Assembly (NCBI RefSeq): GCF_000472865.1
Contig: NZ_AXAP01000086.1
Span: 1 to 35,617, forward strand
Length of the DNA stretch: 35,617 nucleotides
Direction of reading: 5' to 3'
Source: Bradyrhizobium elkanii WSM2783
GTDB taxonomy: Bacteria > Pseudomonadota > Alphaproteobacteria > Rhizobiales > Xanthobacteraceae
In this document: piece after piece, positions 7,805-15,019 of the stretch
How the letters are laid out: every line of letters begins with the position of its first letter
Numbering within the stretch: the first letter of the stretch is position 1
Notes under the pieces: model-generated
Databases searched by the model: none
The model's input: the letters and a program-made list of their open reading frames with translations, nothing else
What the model was told of the DNA's origin: nothing
Made by a program: the position numbers and the translations under genes

Positions 7805-8053
7805 ATGGCCAAGAAAGCGAAAAAGGCGAAGAAGACCACCGCGAAAAAAGAAGAAGAAAAAGAAGTAGTTCGTTCGCCGACGGGCCCGACGGCCTGTTCG
7901 CGCTACGCGTCGGCGTCCGGTGGAATCCGCTGTGACCACCATCTTGATCGCCTGGTCAAACGGGTCGCGCCGACGGCGGGGACCGACCGACATTCAATAT
8001 TTGCCGTGAATGTGTCGGCGGTGGAGAGCCGCCGGCTAGACATGATCCGATGA
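7805..8053 (+). CDS. Lysine-rich small protein (hypothetical)
   Basis: 82 aa from an ATG at 7805 preceded by GGAGGG (7795-7800). The first 25 residues are almost entirely Lys, Ala, Glu and Thr (MAKKAKKAKKTTAKKEEEKE), resembling the basic tails of small nucleoid-type proteins. The rest has no recognisable domain. The last codons (LDMIR and TGA) are read from repeat A copy 2, so the C-terminus may be accidental and the gene truncated by the repeat. Function not assigned. Confidence 0.45.
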   Translation: MAKKAKKAKKTTAKKEEEKEVVRSPTGPTACSRYASASGGIRCDHHLDRLVKRVAPTAGTDRHSIFAVNVSAVESRRLDMIR

Positions 8054-8165
8054 GATGGAATCGGACCATGATCTCATCTCTCTGTTTAAGCATGATCTTC
8101 CCACGCAAACGCTTTGCGTTTGTCGCAGGGAAAACCGGTTTCCACTTTTCCGGATCATGCTCCAA
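8037..8165 (-). repeat. Dispersed intergenic repeat, family A, copy 2
   Basis: The copy is in reverse orientation to copy 1: TAGACATGATCCGATGAGAT at the left, the CACGCAAACGCTTTGCGTTT block, GGAAAACCGGTTTCCACTTT, and GGATCATGCTCCA at the right. It supplies the stop codon (8051-8053) of the Lys-rich reading frame. Confidence 0.8.
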
Positions 8166-8250
8166 AGCGGGGCTGCCCTGTTGATAGGCGCAACCGCGGA
8201 CTGATATTGTCTGATCTGGTCAGTCGCATTCGGATCGATCTTCAGCCGCC

Positions 8251-9072
8251 ATGCCGTTCTATCGTCCCGAGGAAAACGACCTCGCCTCCGCTGGTGGCGC
8301 CGGTTTCTCTCCCGAGAACGTGCCACGCGCCGTCGTCGCCGTCGGCGTCGACATGGTCACCAAGGGCATGGAGATGGCCATTCACGAGCATCGGAAGGCC
8401 CAGCTTGTCCTGACCTTGCGGGGCGTCGTCAGGTGCGAAGCCGACCAAAGCGTCTGGATCGTGCCGCCGCGCTGCGCGGTATGGATTCCTGGCAATCTTC
8501 CCCACAGCGTGACCCTCGCCGGAAATGTCGAGGTATATCTTCTGTTCGTCGAACCGGATGCGGCCTCGGCGCTGCCCAGGCAATGCTGCACGCTGTCGAT
8601 CTCGCCATTGCTGGAGCGTTTGCTGATGCACGTCACCGAGATGCCGGTCCTGTACGATGTCGACGGCGCCGACGGCCGGATCGCCACGGTGCTGCTCGAC
8701 CAACTGTCTGTAGCGCCCGTCGAGAAGCTGAACTTCCCGATGCCGGTCGACGCCAAGCTGCGCAAGATCGCCGCCGCGATGATGGCCGATCCCTCCGACC
8801 GCGCAACGTTAGACGAGTGGGGCCGGCGCATGGCCGTTGCCCCGCGGACCCTGACCCGCGCCCTGAAACGCGAGACCGGCATGAGCTTCGGCCGCTGGCG
8901 CCAGCAGCTCCATATCCTCATTGCCCTGCAGCGTTTAGACCAAGGGGCGTCGGTCCAGACCGTGGCGCTCGATCTCGGCTATGAGGGCGCGAGCGCCTTC
9001 GTCACCATGTTCCGCAAGGCCCTGGGCAAGCCGCCCGCCCGATATCTGTCGGAACGCCGCATCGCCGCGTGA
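8251..9072 (+). CDS. AraC-family transcriptional regulator
   Basis: 273 aa. The N-terminal half is a cupin-type sensing domain (about residues 30-105, with HEHRKAQLVLTLRG and PPRCAVWIPGNLPHSV). The C-terminal half is the double HTH of AraC/XylS regulators (about 165-268, with MAVAPRTLTRALKRETGMSF and VALDLGYEGASAFVTMFRKA). The layout is that of the NimR/YdiP-like cupin AraC group. It is followed in the same direction by a methyltransferase and a siderophore-interacting reductase, which it may control. The ligand is unknown. The ATG at 8251 has no strong ribosome site. Confidence 0.9.
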   Translation: MPFYRPEENDLASAGGAGFSPENVPRAVVAVGVDMVTKGMEMAIHEHRKAQLVLTLRGVVRCEADQSVWIVPPRCAVWIPGNLPHSVTLAGNVEVYLLFVEPDAASALPRQCCTLSISPLLERLLMHVTEMPVLYDVDGADGRIATVLLDQLSVAPVEKLNFPMPVDAKLRKIAAAMMADPSDRATLDEWGRRMAVAPRTLTRALKRETGMSFGRWRQQLHILIALQRLDQGASVQTVALDLGYEGASAFVTMFRKALGKPPARYLSERRIAA

Positions 9073-9215
9073 TCTCCGTCGTATCGCGCGAAGCCCCACG
9101 CGCGCACTGACCGGAAATCGCAATATATTGTCCCGTTTGCGGAATGCGGTCAGGCGGGCGATCTCCTATCCTGCCTCTGAGCACTGACACCCCTGGCGCG
9201 CCGGGGGGCGCATTC

Positions 9216-9343
9216 TAGAGCATGATCCGGAAACGTGGAAACCGGTTGTCCCTCGCGACCAAAGCAAGGCGTTTGCGTGGGAAGATCGTGTGCAAAACAA
9301 AGAGATGAGATCGTGATCGGATTCCATCCAATCGGATCATGAC
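9216..9343 (+). repeat. Dispersed intergenic repeat, family A, copy 3
   Basis: TAGAGCATGATCCGGAAACG, the GTGGAAACCGG block and GGCGTTTGCGTGGGAAGATC are present, and the copy ends ATCCAATCGGATCATGACC. It fills the gap between the AraC gene and the methyltransferase and ends about 16 bp before the methyltransferase start. An ATG inside it (9339) is in frame with the gene but is a poorer start. Confidence 0.8.
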
Positions 9344-9359
9344 CGAAGGAGCCCGATAC

Positions 9360-10052
9360 ATGGATTCACTCAGCAGCGGCCCGGTCGCGGAGGTTCTTAA
9401 ACGCCTGCATGGGGAAGCGGAAGCGGCCGATGCACCGTTGATGCAAACCTACGCGAGCGAGATGACCAATGCCGAGCAGGCGATCAGCCAGGTCATCGAG
9501 GCTGAGACCAAGGATCTGGCGGGACTGTATCACGGTTTCGCCGGCAATTTCCTCAGCGTCTCCCCGGAATTCGGGCGGTTTCTCTACATGTGCGCCCGCA
9601 GCTGCAAGGCTAGGCGCATTGTCGAGTTCGGCTCGTCGATGGGGGTTTCCGCCATCTACATGGCGGCAGCGCTGCGCGACATGGGCGGCGGCCGTCTGAT
9701 CGGGACCGATCTCGAACCCAGCAAGGCGGAGCGCGCGTGGGCGAACCTCGCTGCCGCCGGGCTGGACGACCTGGTCGAGTTTCGGGTCGGCGATGCGCGC
9801 GAAACCCTCAAGCCCGGCGTCGGCGGCGACATCGACATGGTGATGCTCGACGGCGCCTTCATCCTCTATCTTCCCATTCTCAAGCTGCTGGAGCCGCATC
9901 TGAAGCCCGGCGCGATCATCATCGGCGAGAACGCGTTCTCGGAAGCCTCAGGCTATATCGACTACGTGCGCGATCCGCAGAACGGTTATCTCTCGCTGCC
10001 GCTGCCTGTCGATCCCGGGCGCGGCAACGAATTCACGGTGAAGACGAAGTGA
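9360..10052 (+). CDS. SAM-dependent O-methyltransferase-type protein
   Basis: 230 aa from an ATG at 9360 with GAAGGAG about 9 nt upstream. It has class I methyltransferase motifs: RRIVEFGSSMGVSAIYMAAAL (motif I, SAM binding), LIGTDLEPSKAERAWANL (motif II with the acidic ribose-binding residue), FRVGDARETL and DMVMLDGAF. The overall pattern fits the O-methyltransferase (COG4122-like) group. The substrate is unknown. It is followed 50 nt later by a siderophore-interacting reductase, so the substrate could be a small siderophore-related molecule, but that is inference from position only. Confidence 0.82.
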   Translation: MDSLSSGPVAEVLKRLHGEAEAADAPLMQTYASEMTNAEQAISQVIEAETKDLAGLYHGFAGNFLSVSPEFGRFLYMCARSCKARRIVEFGSSMGVSAIYMAAALRDMGGGRLIGTDLEPSKAERAWANLAAAGLDDLVEFRVGDARETLKPGVGGDIDMVMLDGAFILYLPILKLLEPHLKPGAIIIGENAFSEASGYIDYVRDPQNGYLSLPLPVDPGRGNEFTVKTK

Positions 10053-10102
10053 TCCGCTCGGGGCTGCGACCTCGACATGTCGGTGAATGGAGCGAATTTT
10101 TG

Positions 10103-10852
10103 ATGCAACCCGTTCGCAGGCAAATTTCTACGCCGCCGCTCGCGCCCCCGGGCCGACTCACGCGGACGCTGCTGCGATGGCTGATGCGTCCTGCGCGCGT
10201 TGCCGCAGTCGAGACGCTCTCGCCGCAGTTTCGGCTGGCCGAGCTGGAAGGCGAAGCGCTCAGGAACGTCGCCTGGACGGCTGGCCAAAAGGTCCAGGTG
10301 GCGATCGGCTCGGGCCTCAGCGCGCGGACCTACACACCGATGTCGTGGGACGCCGGCAACGGCAGGATACGCATGCTCACCTTCGCGCATGGCGACGGTC
10401 CCGGCAGCCGATGGGCAAGGGACTTGAGCGCAGGCGACACCTGCCAGTTCTTCGGTCCGCGCCGCTCGCTCGATCTATCGGGCCTTGAATCGCCGGTGGT
10501 CCTGTTCGGCGATGAAACCTCGTTCGGCCTGGCGGCGGCGCTCCGCGAGTGCCCGCAGGCCGACGGTGCAATCCATGTGCTCGAGGTCTCGGACGTCGCG
10601 GAGTCGCGGCCGGTGCTGGAGGCGATCGGCCTCGGCCAAGCGACGTTGATCGAGCGCCTCGCCGACGACGCCCATCTCGCAGCGGCGGAAGCCGAGATGT
10701 TGCGCCTTGCCGCACGCGGCGCGCATTTCGTTCTTACCGGCAAGGCATCGTCGATCCAGCGCGTAAGCCGGGCCCTGAAAGCAGCCGGCCTCGCATCATC
10801 GCGGGTGAAGACCAAGGCCTATTGGGCGCAGGGCAAGACCGGGTTGGACTAG
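10103..10852 (+). CDS. Siderophore-interacting protein (FAD/NADPH ferric reductase type)
   Basis: 249 aa from an ATG at 10103 with GGAG 10 nt upstream. It has the FAD-binding motif RTYTPMSWD, a central GDETSFGLAAALRE nucleotide-binding region, and the C-terminal SIP ending YWAQGKTGLD. The family (FAD-binding_9 plus SIP) reduces ferric siderophores in the cytoplasm to release iron. The gene lies directly after the methyltransferase and is co-directional with the AraC gene, so the three may be an operon. The stop codon TAG lies exactly at the edge of repeat A copy 4. The frame remains open upstream into the methyltransferase gene, but the motif starts only after 10103. Confidence 0.85.
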   Translation: MQPVRRQISTPPLAPPGRLTRTLLRWLMRPARVAAVETLSPQFRLAELEGEALRNVAWTAGQKVQVAIGSGLSARTYTPMSWDAGNGRIRMLTFAHGDGPGSRWARDLSAGDTCQFFGPRRSLDLSGLESPVVLFGDETSFGLAAALRECPQADGAIHVLEVSDVAESRPVLEAIGLGQATLIERLADDAHLAAAEAEMLRLAARGAHFVLTGKASSIQRVSRALKAAGLASSRVKTKAYWAQGKTGLD

Positions 10853-10952
10853 ATCATGATCCGATTGGACGGAAGCGGATCATGATCTCATCTCCTTGTT
10901 TGAGCATGACCTTTTCGGAAAACCGGTTTCCACTTTCCGGATCATCCTCTAG
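10850..10952 (-). repeat. Dispersed intergenic repeat, family A, copy 4
   Basis: TAGATCATGATCCGATTGGA at the left, then GGAAAACCGGTTTCCACTTT, ending GGATCATCCTCTAG. It lacks the GCTTTGCG block present in copies 1, 2 and 5. The left edge supplies the stop codon of the siderophore-interacting protein gene. Confidence 0.8.
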
Positions 10953-11054
10953 CCATCCTGTGCCAGTGGAGCGCCGTGCGCTCCGGCTGTTGAATTTGCC
11001 TGCGTTGGTGATCCAGGCCCGACGCGGATGGAAACGGTGCTTCCGTGAGCTCTG

Positions 11055-11196
11055 GAGCATTTTCGGTTCTGATTGAATCAGAACCGAAGCTCTCGATTCC
11101 TGTTTTGACGCGTTTTCTGCGCAGATAGGTCTACGCAATCTGCGTAAACGTAATTGCCATGCGAACCGGTGTCCACCTCGCTTGAAAACGCTCTAG
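11055..11196 (+). repeat. Dispersed intergenic repeat, family B, copy 2, with inserted hairpin
   Basis: Same core as copy 1 (GTTCTGATTGAATCAGAAC, CTCGATTCCTGTTTTGA) and the same end (CGCTTGAAAACGCTCTAG). It is longer because about 35 bp between TTTTCT and GCGAACCGG are extra. That insert holds CGCAGAT (11120-11126) and ATCTGCG (11138-11144), and overlapping TACGCA-ATC-TGCGTA (11132-11146), so two alternative hairpins are possible. The CTA at 11193-11195 is the stop of the small minus-strand gene. Confidence 0.75.
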
Positions 11197-11336
11197 CGCA
11201 GCCCGTGCATGATGGACGTCGTCAGCAGCACGGCGGTCGACGCCAGCGCCGACAGGCCGACGATGGCCTGAGCGAGGCAGATGCGCCTGAGCGTTGTTGC
11301 TTGCGGGTCCGGAAACCCCCTGAACGGGCTCGCCAT
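11193..11336 (-). CDS. Small predicted membrane protein (47 aa)
   Basis: The ATG at 11336 has GGAG 6 nt upstream; an ATG 12 nt earlier (11348) is also in frame. The product MASPFRGFPDPQATTLRR is followed by one hydrophobic segment (about ICLAQAIVGLSALASTAVLL) and a short tail. No family is recognised. It ends inside repeat B copy 2. Confidence 0.45.
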   Translation of the reverse strand: MASPFRGFPDPQATTLRRICLAQAIVGLSALASTAVLLTTSIMHGLR

Positions 11337-11634
11337 CTCAGGCTCCATGATGCGGTGCACGCGCTTGCTTTTTGCGAGCTATAGAGCGAGTCGCGCCGAT
11401 CGCGATCCACTAAATTTGCAGCCTGCCAGGTTGACCCGTCCGCGACTCGGCAACGGAAAATTCGGCTCCGGATCAGGCCGCCGCGCCCGAATCGGGCAGC
11501 ACAAGCTCAAGTAAACAAAGCATTAATGGCTTTGCATGCGCCGGCACTTTTCCGTGTCGTGTCCGGGATCAAATGGCTGATCGGAAACGCATGCATCGCG
11601 GCGCGGAGCTTTCGGCACAAGGGCGTTCCTCGCC

Positions 11635-11811
11635 ATGCAGATGATCGCGGATGATCGTGTTCAGCGTGTTGGCGGGCTCGATAGATTTGCACCCGCATCG
11701 GGCGGCGCCGCATCATCTGCCTCTTTCATCACGCCACCGAACGAGGTCGACGTGCTGATGATCGTCATGGGCATCTTCCTGGTGGCCGCCGTGCTCTGGT
11801 TCGGACATTGA
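11635..11811 (+). CDS. Small predicted membrane protein (58 aa)
   Basis: ATG at 11635 (or 11641, third codon). A polar N-terminal part is followed by a clear C-terminal transmembrane helix (VLMIVMGIFLVAAVLWFGH). No strong ribosome site is seen and no family is recognised. A 6-bp dyad CAAAGC-N7-GCTTTG lies about 100 bp upstream (11516-11534). Confidence 0.4.
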   Translation: MQMIADDRVQRVGGLDRFAPASGGAASSASFITPPNEVDVLMIVMGIFLVAAVLWFGH

Positions 11812-12078
11812 CCGGCGCTCTGATGAGCTCGCTGAGGGCAATGTTGCGCAGTCGAGGTTCGCTCTCCCTTTGTGGTGCGGGTGGGCCCAGTTGGTTGCGT
11901 GCGGCCGTGTCGACGAGGTCCGAGGTCGAGAGGCTTTGTGATCGGCGAGATGGCCTGTGGTCGCGCCGGCGGCGCCAGCCGCAAGCCGCAGCCAGAGGCG
12001 GGGAATTCCCGGCGGGCATCAGCTCGCCGGCTTGCGTGATTTGCCTTTGGGCTTGCGCCGGTCTCGCCGATAGACCCA

Positions 12079-13050
12079 TCACGACGCGTCATCACCTTGG
12101 GCTGCTTGCGCGGCGGAGCCGCCCGCGCCGAACGCCAGCAGGAAGTCGGCGGCTTTGGAGGCTTTGCTCGCGGCGCGGAAGACGGCGCGGCTGTCCTCGC
12201 GAAGGACGTTTAGCCAGGCGCCGAGATAGTCGGCATGCCGCACGGTCGGCTTGATCGACAGCGCAGCGCAGACGAAGGCAGCCGTCAGTTCTGCGACCAG
12301 CTCTTCATTGGCATAGAGCCTTGACCCGAACGCGCCGGACAGATCACGGTTGAGGCGGCTGGCATGGCCGGTCCAATGGCCGAGCTCATGAAACAGCGTC
12401 CGGTAATAGTTGATCTGCTCGAAGAAGGCGGGCTGCGGTGGAATCTGGACGTTGTCGTTTGCGCGATCGTAGAAGGCTTTGGTGCCGCCGATGCGGATCG
12501 TGGCGCGGGTTGCCGCCGCCAGCGCCTCGGCCTGCGGCACGATCTCGCGATCCGGCAGCGCGGGTGTGTGCGCAAAGCAGTGGTCGGGCAGGCCGTCGCA
12601 TTGGTCGACGTTGAAAACCGTATAGCGGCGCAGGAACGGAACGGCGGCCTGTTCCTCGTCCGCTTCCGTGCTCTCGGATCTTGCCTGCTCGGCCGCTCGC
12701 CGGTTCCGCTTCGGGACAAAGCGGTCGGCGTAGCAAACGGTGACGCCGTGCTGGCCTTTGCGGACGCTTCCGCCGAGCGTTGTTGCCTGGCGAAAGGTGA
12801 GCCAGCGCTGCGAGGTAAAGCCGGCCTCGAACAGCCTGCCCCACAGGATCAGGATATTGATGCCGGAGTACCTCGTGCCTGTCGCGGCGTTTCGCGGCAG
12901 CGCGAACGCCTGGCTGCCGCCACCGGTGCCCCACGGCCGCGCCCATGGGAAGACGCCCGCCTCAAGCTCGGCGATGATCCGAGAGGTGATTTCTTGATAG
13001 AGGCTTTGTTTCGTCGTTGTGGCACGGCGTTGCGCTGACGTTTTGGACAT
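12079..13050 (-). CDS. ardC: ArdC-family antirestriction protein
   Basis: 323 aa from an ATG at 13050 with GGAG 6 nt upstream. The N-terminal DUF1738 (ssDNA-binding) domain covers about residues 14-130 (YQEITSRIIAELEAGVFPW, YSGINILILWG, TFRQATTLGG). The C-terminal zincin-like metallopeptidase domain has HELGHWTGH (221-229) and a downstream glutamate region ANEELVAELTAAF (about 247-259). ArdC proteins protect incoming plasmid or ICE DNA against host restriction. The frame is open about 140 codons further upstream, but similarity begins at MSKTSAQRR. With DUF736, DUF2285 and TraF it marks a conjugative-element fragment. Confidence 0.9.
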   Translation of the reverse strand: MSKTSAQRRATTTKQSLYQEITSRIIAELEAGVFPWARPWGTGGGSQAFALPRNAATGTRYSGINILILWGRLFEAGFTSQRWLTFRQATTLGGSVRKGQHGVTVCYADRFVPKRNRRAAEQARSESTEADEEQAAVPFLRRYTVFNVDQCDGLPDHCFAHTPALPDREIVPQAEALAAATRATIRIGGTKAFYDRANDNVQIPPQPAFFEQINYYRTLFHELGHWTGHASRLNRDLSGAFGSRLYANEELVAELTAAFVCAALSIKPTVRHADYLGAWLNVLREDSRAVFRAASKASKAADFLLAFGAGGSAAQAAQGDDAS

Positions 13051-13366
13051 GACGATCTCCGCTCGCTCCTCTTCCACGCCCGGCCCCCGGAAGGCGGGGT
13101 GGGCGGCGAAGAGCGACCGGACAGCCCCGAACAGCAGAGGCAGGCAGCACCGGAACGGCCGGAGCGGATGCGGAGGACCGCGGCCAACGCAAATGATCGT
13201 CATGAGCGGCTTTGGCGGGGCGTGGTTGCGGCCTGCCGGTTCGGGGCTATACGGGAGCGCCGCCCACCCCGCCGCCGCGGGCCAGATCAAAATGTGCCGG
13301 CCGCCGGCGGCCGGCTCCATCAGGTCTGCTTGTTCGCCGTGGCCGGCGCATCCACGACGCGCTTGA
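13051..13366. other. Spacer upstream of ardC without recognised gene
   Basis: GC-rich, with reading frames open on both strands but none showing a recognisable protein. Apart from the ardC ribosome site (13055-13065) no clear element was seen. Confidence 0.4.
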
Positions 13367-13480
13367 CCATCCGATTGGACGGAATCGGATCGATCCGATC
13401 TGTTTGTTTGAGGTGACCTTCCGATGCAAACGCTTTGCGTTTGTCGCGACCGGTTTCCACTTCTCAAGATTGTGCTTTTG
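13367..13480 (-). repeat. Dispersed intergenic repeat, family A, copy 5
   Basis: CCATCCGATTGGACGGAATC, the GATGCAAACGCTTTGCGTTT block, and CGACCGGTTTCCACTTCTCA. It is more diverged than the other copies. It separates the conjugative-element fragment from the minus-strand has/quorum-sensing block. Confidence 0.7.
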
Positions 13481-13572
13481 ACACCCTTTTTTCACAAAGG
13501 CGCGTGCGGCCAATGAGGATCGCAGTGCGGCGGCTGCGCCAGGGATTGAAGCCGAAGGCCGAGACCGCAAGA

Positions 13573-13618
13573 CGGGCTCGGTTCACGAGAGCCCGGCCCG
13601 CAAGCGGGAGCTTGCGGG
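13573..13618 (-). terminator. Tandem hairpins downstream of the luxI operon
   Basis: Two adjacent perfect inverted repeats: CGGGCTC-N9-GAGCCCG (13573-13595) and CCCGCAAGC-GGGA-GCTTGCGGG (13597-13618). They begin 10 bp beyond the stop of the last gene of the minus-strand block. There is no T run, so they may be a terminator of unusual type or an mRNA 3'-end protector. Confidence 0.6.
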
Positions 13619-13627
13619 AGGCGCCTG

Positions 13628-14152
13628 CTACGAAAGCAAGCCTTGAATTTTTCGGCTCACGGCCGGATCGTCCAGCGACACCGCCCATTCCAACAAGGCC
13701 TGCCGGATTGTGGTCGCGACGATTCCATGGTGGGCGAGCCGATCGAGAACCAGCGCACGGTCGGCTTCCAGGCGCGCCACCGCCAGGTCTGCGAGCAGCC
13801 GGATATCGTAACCCTGTCGTGCCCCCTCCAGCGCCGCAATGAGGACCTCTTCCTCCAGAAATCCTCCGCCCAGGAAAATGACACTGACATCGGCGCGGGC
13901 AAGACGCTCTGCAAATCGATGATCTCGCCACAAGGTCAGAGCGTCCAGATCAACATGCTCAAGTGAAGCGGTGATCTGATCCGGAAGCGCGTCCCGTTCA
14001 TACGCGCCGACCGCGAACTGAGGCACGGCAAAGAACTCGTGACAGACCGGAAGCAGGAACAGACTTCCGCTGCGCAGCGCGGCAAGCGCATCCGTTCTGC
14101 CACGCGTCGGGTTCAACAGAACAATGCAGCTATGGTGAGGATCGGCCAACAT
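13628..14152 (-). CDS. Isochorismatase-fold protein lacking catalytic residues
   Basis: 174 aa. The start ATG at 14152 lies 4 nt after the luxI stop, with AGGA 8-9 nt upstream, so it is coupled to luxI. The C-terminal half follows the YcaC-type isochorismatase/cysteine-hydrolase fold: TLWRDHRFAERL, SVIFLGGGFLEEEVLIAALE, GYDIRLLADL. The catalytic cysteine position (normally in VTEVCV) reads Glu (about residue 102), and the first catalytic Asp (normally LLVDxQ) reads Asn14 in IVLLNPTRG. The protein is therefore probably not a standard hydrolase. It may bind a ligand, act in signalling, or have a changed activity. Coupling to luxI suggests a quorum-sensing role, which is inference. Confidence 0.7.
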   Translation of the reverse strand: MLADPHHSCIVLLNPTRGRTDALAALRSGSLFLLPVCHEFFAVPQFAVGAYERDALPDQITASLEHVDLDALTLWRDHRFAERLARADVSVIFLGGGFLEEEVLIAALEGARQGYDIRLLADLAVARLEADRALVLDRLAHHGIVATTIRQALLEWAVSLDDPAVSRKIQGLLS

Positions 14153-14156
14153 CGGT

Positions 14157-14828
14157 TCATCCTGTTTGAGCCGTGAACTCGAGACTGACCAGGCCGGCCG
14201 TCGCCCCTGCACCGGGAAGCACAACAACGGCACCGTCAAGACCGGCGTGATGGTACATCGCCTCAAGCACCCGATCGGAATCGTGCAGCAGTCCGGCCAG
14301 CGCGGTGGTTTGACCAAGTACCTGCGGCGGAGCCAATCTTTCAAGCGGCCACCCGGCGCGCCTGAGGATGCGCTCCATCCTGGTGTCAGTGACGGTTACG
14401 ATTGACCGAGCGCCCCTTGCTCGCATGGTCTCCAACATCGCAGCGAACAGGGCGAAGGTCGCTCGATTGACACCCGCATGGCCGATCTGAGGCGCACGCT
14501 CGGTGTCGACGCAGAATCTCGAGCTCTCCAGGACGTGCTCGCTTCGTGGTGCGTCCTTGCAACCGAGCAAGACCGCAAAGGTATCCGACAGCATGTTCGG
14601 GCCGGTGGTGGGCAGAAGCCGCACACAGCCCAAGACCGTCCCCTGCTCCGAGATAGCCAGAAGATACGTCGGATCCAGGGTGTCATATATGTCGATTTCA
14701 AAATCTCCCGACACGGAGACGGTCCAGCCAAGACGATCCTTGAAGACGCGGCGGCGCAGCCGAAACATCTCGGCAAGCAAATGGAGATGCTGTCCGGCCT
14801 GACGATGATCGAGAACAATGACGCGCAT
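14157..14828 (-). CDS. luxI: LuxI-family acyl-homoserine-lactone synthase
   Basis: 223 aa. LuxI enzymes make N-acyl-homoserine lactones from SAM and an acyl donor. The conserved family residues are present: R25-x-x-x-F29 and W35 in RLRRRVFKDRLGW, the acidic cluster FEIDIYD (E44, D46, D49), Arg70 in CVRLLPTTGPNML, and E101/R104 in ESSRFCVD. The ATG at 14828 has GGGAG upstream. A lux box lies 53 bp upstream of the start (14882-14901). The divergent C-terminus does not reveal the acyl group; relatives in this bacterial group (BjaI, BraI, RpaI) use branched or aryl CoA donors, so a non-fatty acyl signal is possible. Confidence 0.93.
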   Translation of the reverse strand: MRVIVLDHRQAGQHLHLLAEMFRLRRRVFKDRLGWTVSVSGDFEIDIYDTLDPTYLLAISEQGTVLGCVRLLPTTGPNMLSDTFAVLLGCKDAPRSEHVLESSRFCVDTERAPQIGHAGVNRATFALFAAMLETMRARGARSIVTVTDTRMERILRRAGWPLERLAPPQVLGQTTALAGLLHDSDRVLEAMYHHAGLDGAVVVLPGAGATAGLVSLEFTAQTG

Positions 14829-14881
14829 GGCGAGCTCCCTTTAAGCGAGAGCGCAGCAGAGCAGAACGCGCGCCGTCGAGC

Positions 14882-14901
14882 GCCTGTGCTATTTGACAGG
14901 T
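14882..14901 (-). promoter_or_regulatory. Lux box upstream of luxI
   Basis: GCCTGTGCTATTTGACAGGT, a 20-bp dyad with perfect arms CCTGT and ACAGG and the CTG-N10-CAG core. It resembles the classical Vibrio lux box (ACCTGT...ACAGGT) and lies 53 bp upstream of the luxI start. It is the likely binding site of the adjacent LuxR protein, giving auto-induction or auto-repression. A weaker CCTG-N7-CAGG lies beside it at about 14904. Confidence 0.8.
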
Positions 14902-15019
14902 CACCTGCCAAGGTCAGGAAGCTTGAGCAACCGTTAGCAAGCAAGCAGAAGCGTTTCCAGACGAAGTGAATACGCTTTTTTGAGCTGAGCCGTATCCGGA
15001 AAGGTCGGCGCCCGCGGCG

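Noticed and set aside
9188..9208. GC-rich palindrome after the AraC gene as terminator
   Set aside because: It has a mismatch, almost no loop and no T run, so support is too weak for a feature.
9339..9359. Earlier ATG for the methyltransferase
   Set aside because: It lies in repeat A copy 3 and precedes the ribosome site; the ATG at 9360 is better placed.
13051..13467. N-terminal extension of ArdC to 13467
   Set aside because: The added residues run into repeat A copy 5 and have no similarity to the family; a good ribosome site precedes 13050.
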